Positions 6,656 to 7,903 of a stretch of 7,903 nucleotides of DNA are shown here, one piece after another. The stretch spans positions 1 through 7,903 of the forward strand of contig JAJPJU010000261.1 of NCBI GenBank assembly GCA_021324035.1, in the 5' to 3' direction. The DNA comes from Spartobacteria bacterium (GTDB taxonomy: Bacteria > Verrucomicrobiota > Verrucomicrobiia > Chthoniobacterales > UBA10450). Each line of letters starts with the position of its first letter. The stretch's first letter is position 1. The notes beneath the pieces were generated by a model that did no database searches, was not told the origin of the DNA, and worked only from the letters and a program-made list of their open reading frames with translations. The position numbers and the translations under genes were made by a program.

Positions 6656-7903
6656 ATGGCCGCCGAACAATCCGGGTCTACTTCCCAAATCTGCCCCGCT
6701 TGCGGCGCTTCTATTGACACCACCAACGCCGAGCCGCTTCAGAAGATCGCCTGTCCGTCGTGCGGCGAGACCGTTCACGCCGAGGGAGTCTTCGATAATT
6801 TCGTAATCCTGGAAACCGTCGGTGTTGGCGGAATGGGCACGGTTTACAAGGCGCGCGACACTTTGCTCGAGCGCTTCGTTGCTCTGAAACTTTTGCGGAA
6901 AGATCTTGAGGGCGGCCTCGATGCGACGGCCGAGCTGCGGCACGAAGCGCGCGCGGCCGCGGCCGTGAATCATCCGAACATCGTGCAGGTCTTTTCTTCG
7001 GGAATCGCTCACGGCCAGTTTTATCTCGTCATGGAACTGGTCGAGCACGGCAGTCTTGATGATTTCATCGAACAGAAAAGACGCCTGCCCGAAGAACAAG
7101 TTCTGGAAATCGGAATTCAGGCAGCCAAAGGACTTCGGGCCGCGTATTCCAAGGGCTCGATTCATCGTGATGTGAAACCGGCCAACATTCTTTTCGCCGA
7201 CGATCACCTTGCCAAGATCGGCGATTTTGGCCTGGCGGGAGTGACCGCCGAGGCACGAGGCGAAATTTGGGGAACGCCATACTACGTCGCGCCCGAGCGT
7301 TTAAATCATCAACCGGAGGATTTTCGAAGCGACATGTACAGTCTTGGCGCAACGCTATTTCATGCGATTGCCGGGACGGCGCCAATTGAAGCCGAAACCA
7401 ATTCCGCCAGCGAGCTTCTGGCCCTCAAACGTCAGCCGCACTTGCTTTCGATGGTCGCACCGGACGTTTCGCCCGATACCGCCCCTGTCCTTCAGAGAAT
7501 GATAGCGCCCGAGCCGGCGCAACGTTTTTCGTCCTACGACGAATTGGTTGCCGAACTCGAAGGCGCTTACAGGAGATTAACCGGGCGCGATCTCATCGAT
7601 GTCGCAACTGCAAAACGCAAGACGCGCCGAATCATCGCGGCAGCTGGTGCGGTCCTGCTGCTTGTTGCAATTGGCGTTTTCTTTTACGTTCGAAAGACCG
7701 AACAACAGATCGCGGTTTCTTCGAATCTGATTCCGGTGGCGGAGCTGGAGAAGCAGGCAGCCGACGCCCGTCATCAACTTGTCCTCAATCATTACAATGT
7801 GGCAGGAGCGGCTTTCGGCCGCATCGCAACGGAAGCGCATGAACGGCAGCCTCTTTATGATTGGGCGCGATTGCAGCAGGGACTCGCGGCGATGATTGCT
7901 CGC
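6656..7903 (+). CDS. Membrane Ser/Thr protein kinase with N-terminal zinc ribbon (3' end outside window)
   Basis: The frame is open from ATG 6656 to the window end (416 codons, no stop), so the gene is partial. It is a Hanks-type Ser/Thr kinase. Residues 13-36 form a CxxC-x16-CxxC zinc ribbon (C13, C16, C33, C36). The kinase domain spans about 48-305: glycine-rich GVGGMGTVY at 56-64, lysine K78 in VALK, probable helix-C glutamate E97, catalytic HRDVKPAN at 170-177 (D172), DFG at 190-192, GTPYYVAPE at 206-214 and SDMYSLG at 225-231. All key catalytic residues are present, so it should be active. One TM helix at about 325-344 follows a basic stretch (KRKTRR), placing the kinase inside and the C-terminus outside. 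The remaining stretch (about 355-416) is helical and TPR-like. No in-frame upstream start was found in the gap. The signal sensed is unknown; it is divergent from rluD. Confidence 0.93.
   Translation, partial: MAAEQSGSTSQICPACGASIDTTNAEPLQKIACPSCGETVHAEGVFDNFVILETVGVGGMGTVYKARDTLLERFVALKLLRKDLEGGLDATAELRHEARAAAAVNHPNIVQVFSSGIAHGQFYLVMELVEHGSLDDFIEQKRRLPEEQVLEIGIQAAKGLRAAYSKGSIHRDVKPANILFADDHLAKIGDFGLAGVTAEARGEIWGTPYYVAPERLNHQPEDFRSDMYSLGATLFHAIAGTAPIEAETNSASELLALKRQPHLLSMVAPDVSPDTAPVLQRMIAPEPAQRFSSYDELVAELEGAYRRLTGRDLIDVATAKRKTRRIIAAAGAVLLLVAIGVFFYVRKTEQQIAVSSNLIPVAELEKQAADARHQLVLNHYNVAGAAFGRIATEAHERQPLYDWARLQQGLAAMIAR

Noticed and set aside
6621..6806. 61-codon + strand frame at the start of the kinase gene
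   Set aside because: It is out of frame with the kinase, whose zinc ribbon and catalytic motifs are unambiguous.

Overview
The window looks like a piece of a soil bacterium chromosome, probably Verrucomicrobia and perhaps close to Chthoniobacterales/Udaeobacter. This is an inference from four things: moderately GC-rich coding DNA, GCTCC..GGAGC palindromic repeats between genes, gene starts without clear Shine-Dalgarno sequences, and a Zn-ribbon/kinase/TM protein style I associate with that phylum. No rRNA, tRNA, CRISPR array, insertion sequence or phage gene is visible.

Layout: (1) Positions 1-507 hold no convincing gene. This stretch carries small palindromes, a tandem pair of 45-bp units, a weak terminator-like hairpin and an 8-bp tandem repeat ending just before the first gene. 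(2) Positions 508-5710 are a tightly packed + strand operon of three genes joined by two ATGA stop/start overlaps: hemL (glutamate-1-semialdehyde aminomutase), an 859-residue fusion of a GH2-type TIM-barrel glycosidase domain with a family 2 glycosyltransferase and a membrane C-terminus, and a polytopic GT-C-like membrane glycosyltransferase. (3) On the - strand, 6608-5667 encodes an RluD-type 23S rRNA pseudouridine synthase whose 3' end overlaps the operon's last gene by 44 bp, tail to tail. (4) A 47-bp divergent gap with nested inverted repeats separates it from a + strand Ser/Thr protein kinase with an N-terminal zinc ribbon and a TM segment, cut off by the window end.

Functionally, the two glycosyltransferase genes suggest assembly or modification of an envelope or secreted glycan. 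The fusion protein would use a nucleotide sugar on the cytoplasmic face, and the GT-C protein a polyprenyl-phosphate sugar on the outer face. Their translational coupling to hemL is the oddest contextual feature. The fusion enzyme is the best candidate for an undercharacterised system: no membrane segment separates its hydrolase and transferase domains, so both should lie on the same side of the membrane. Nothing here shows a wholly new system with certainty.
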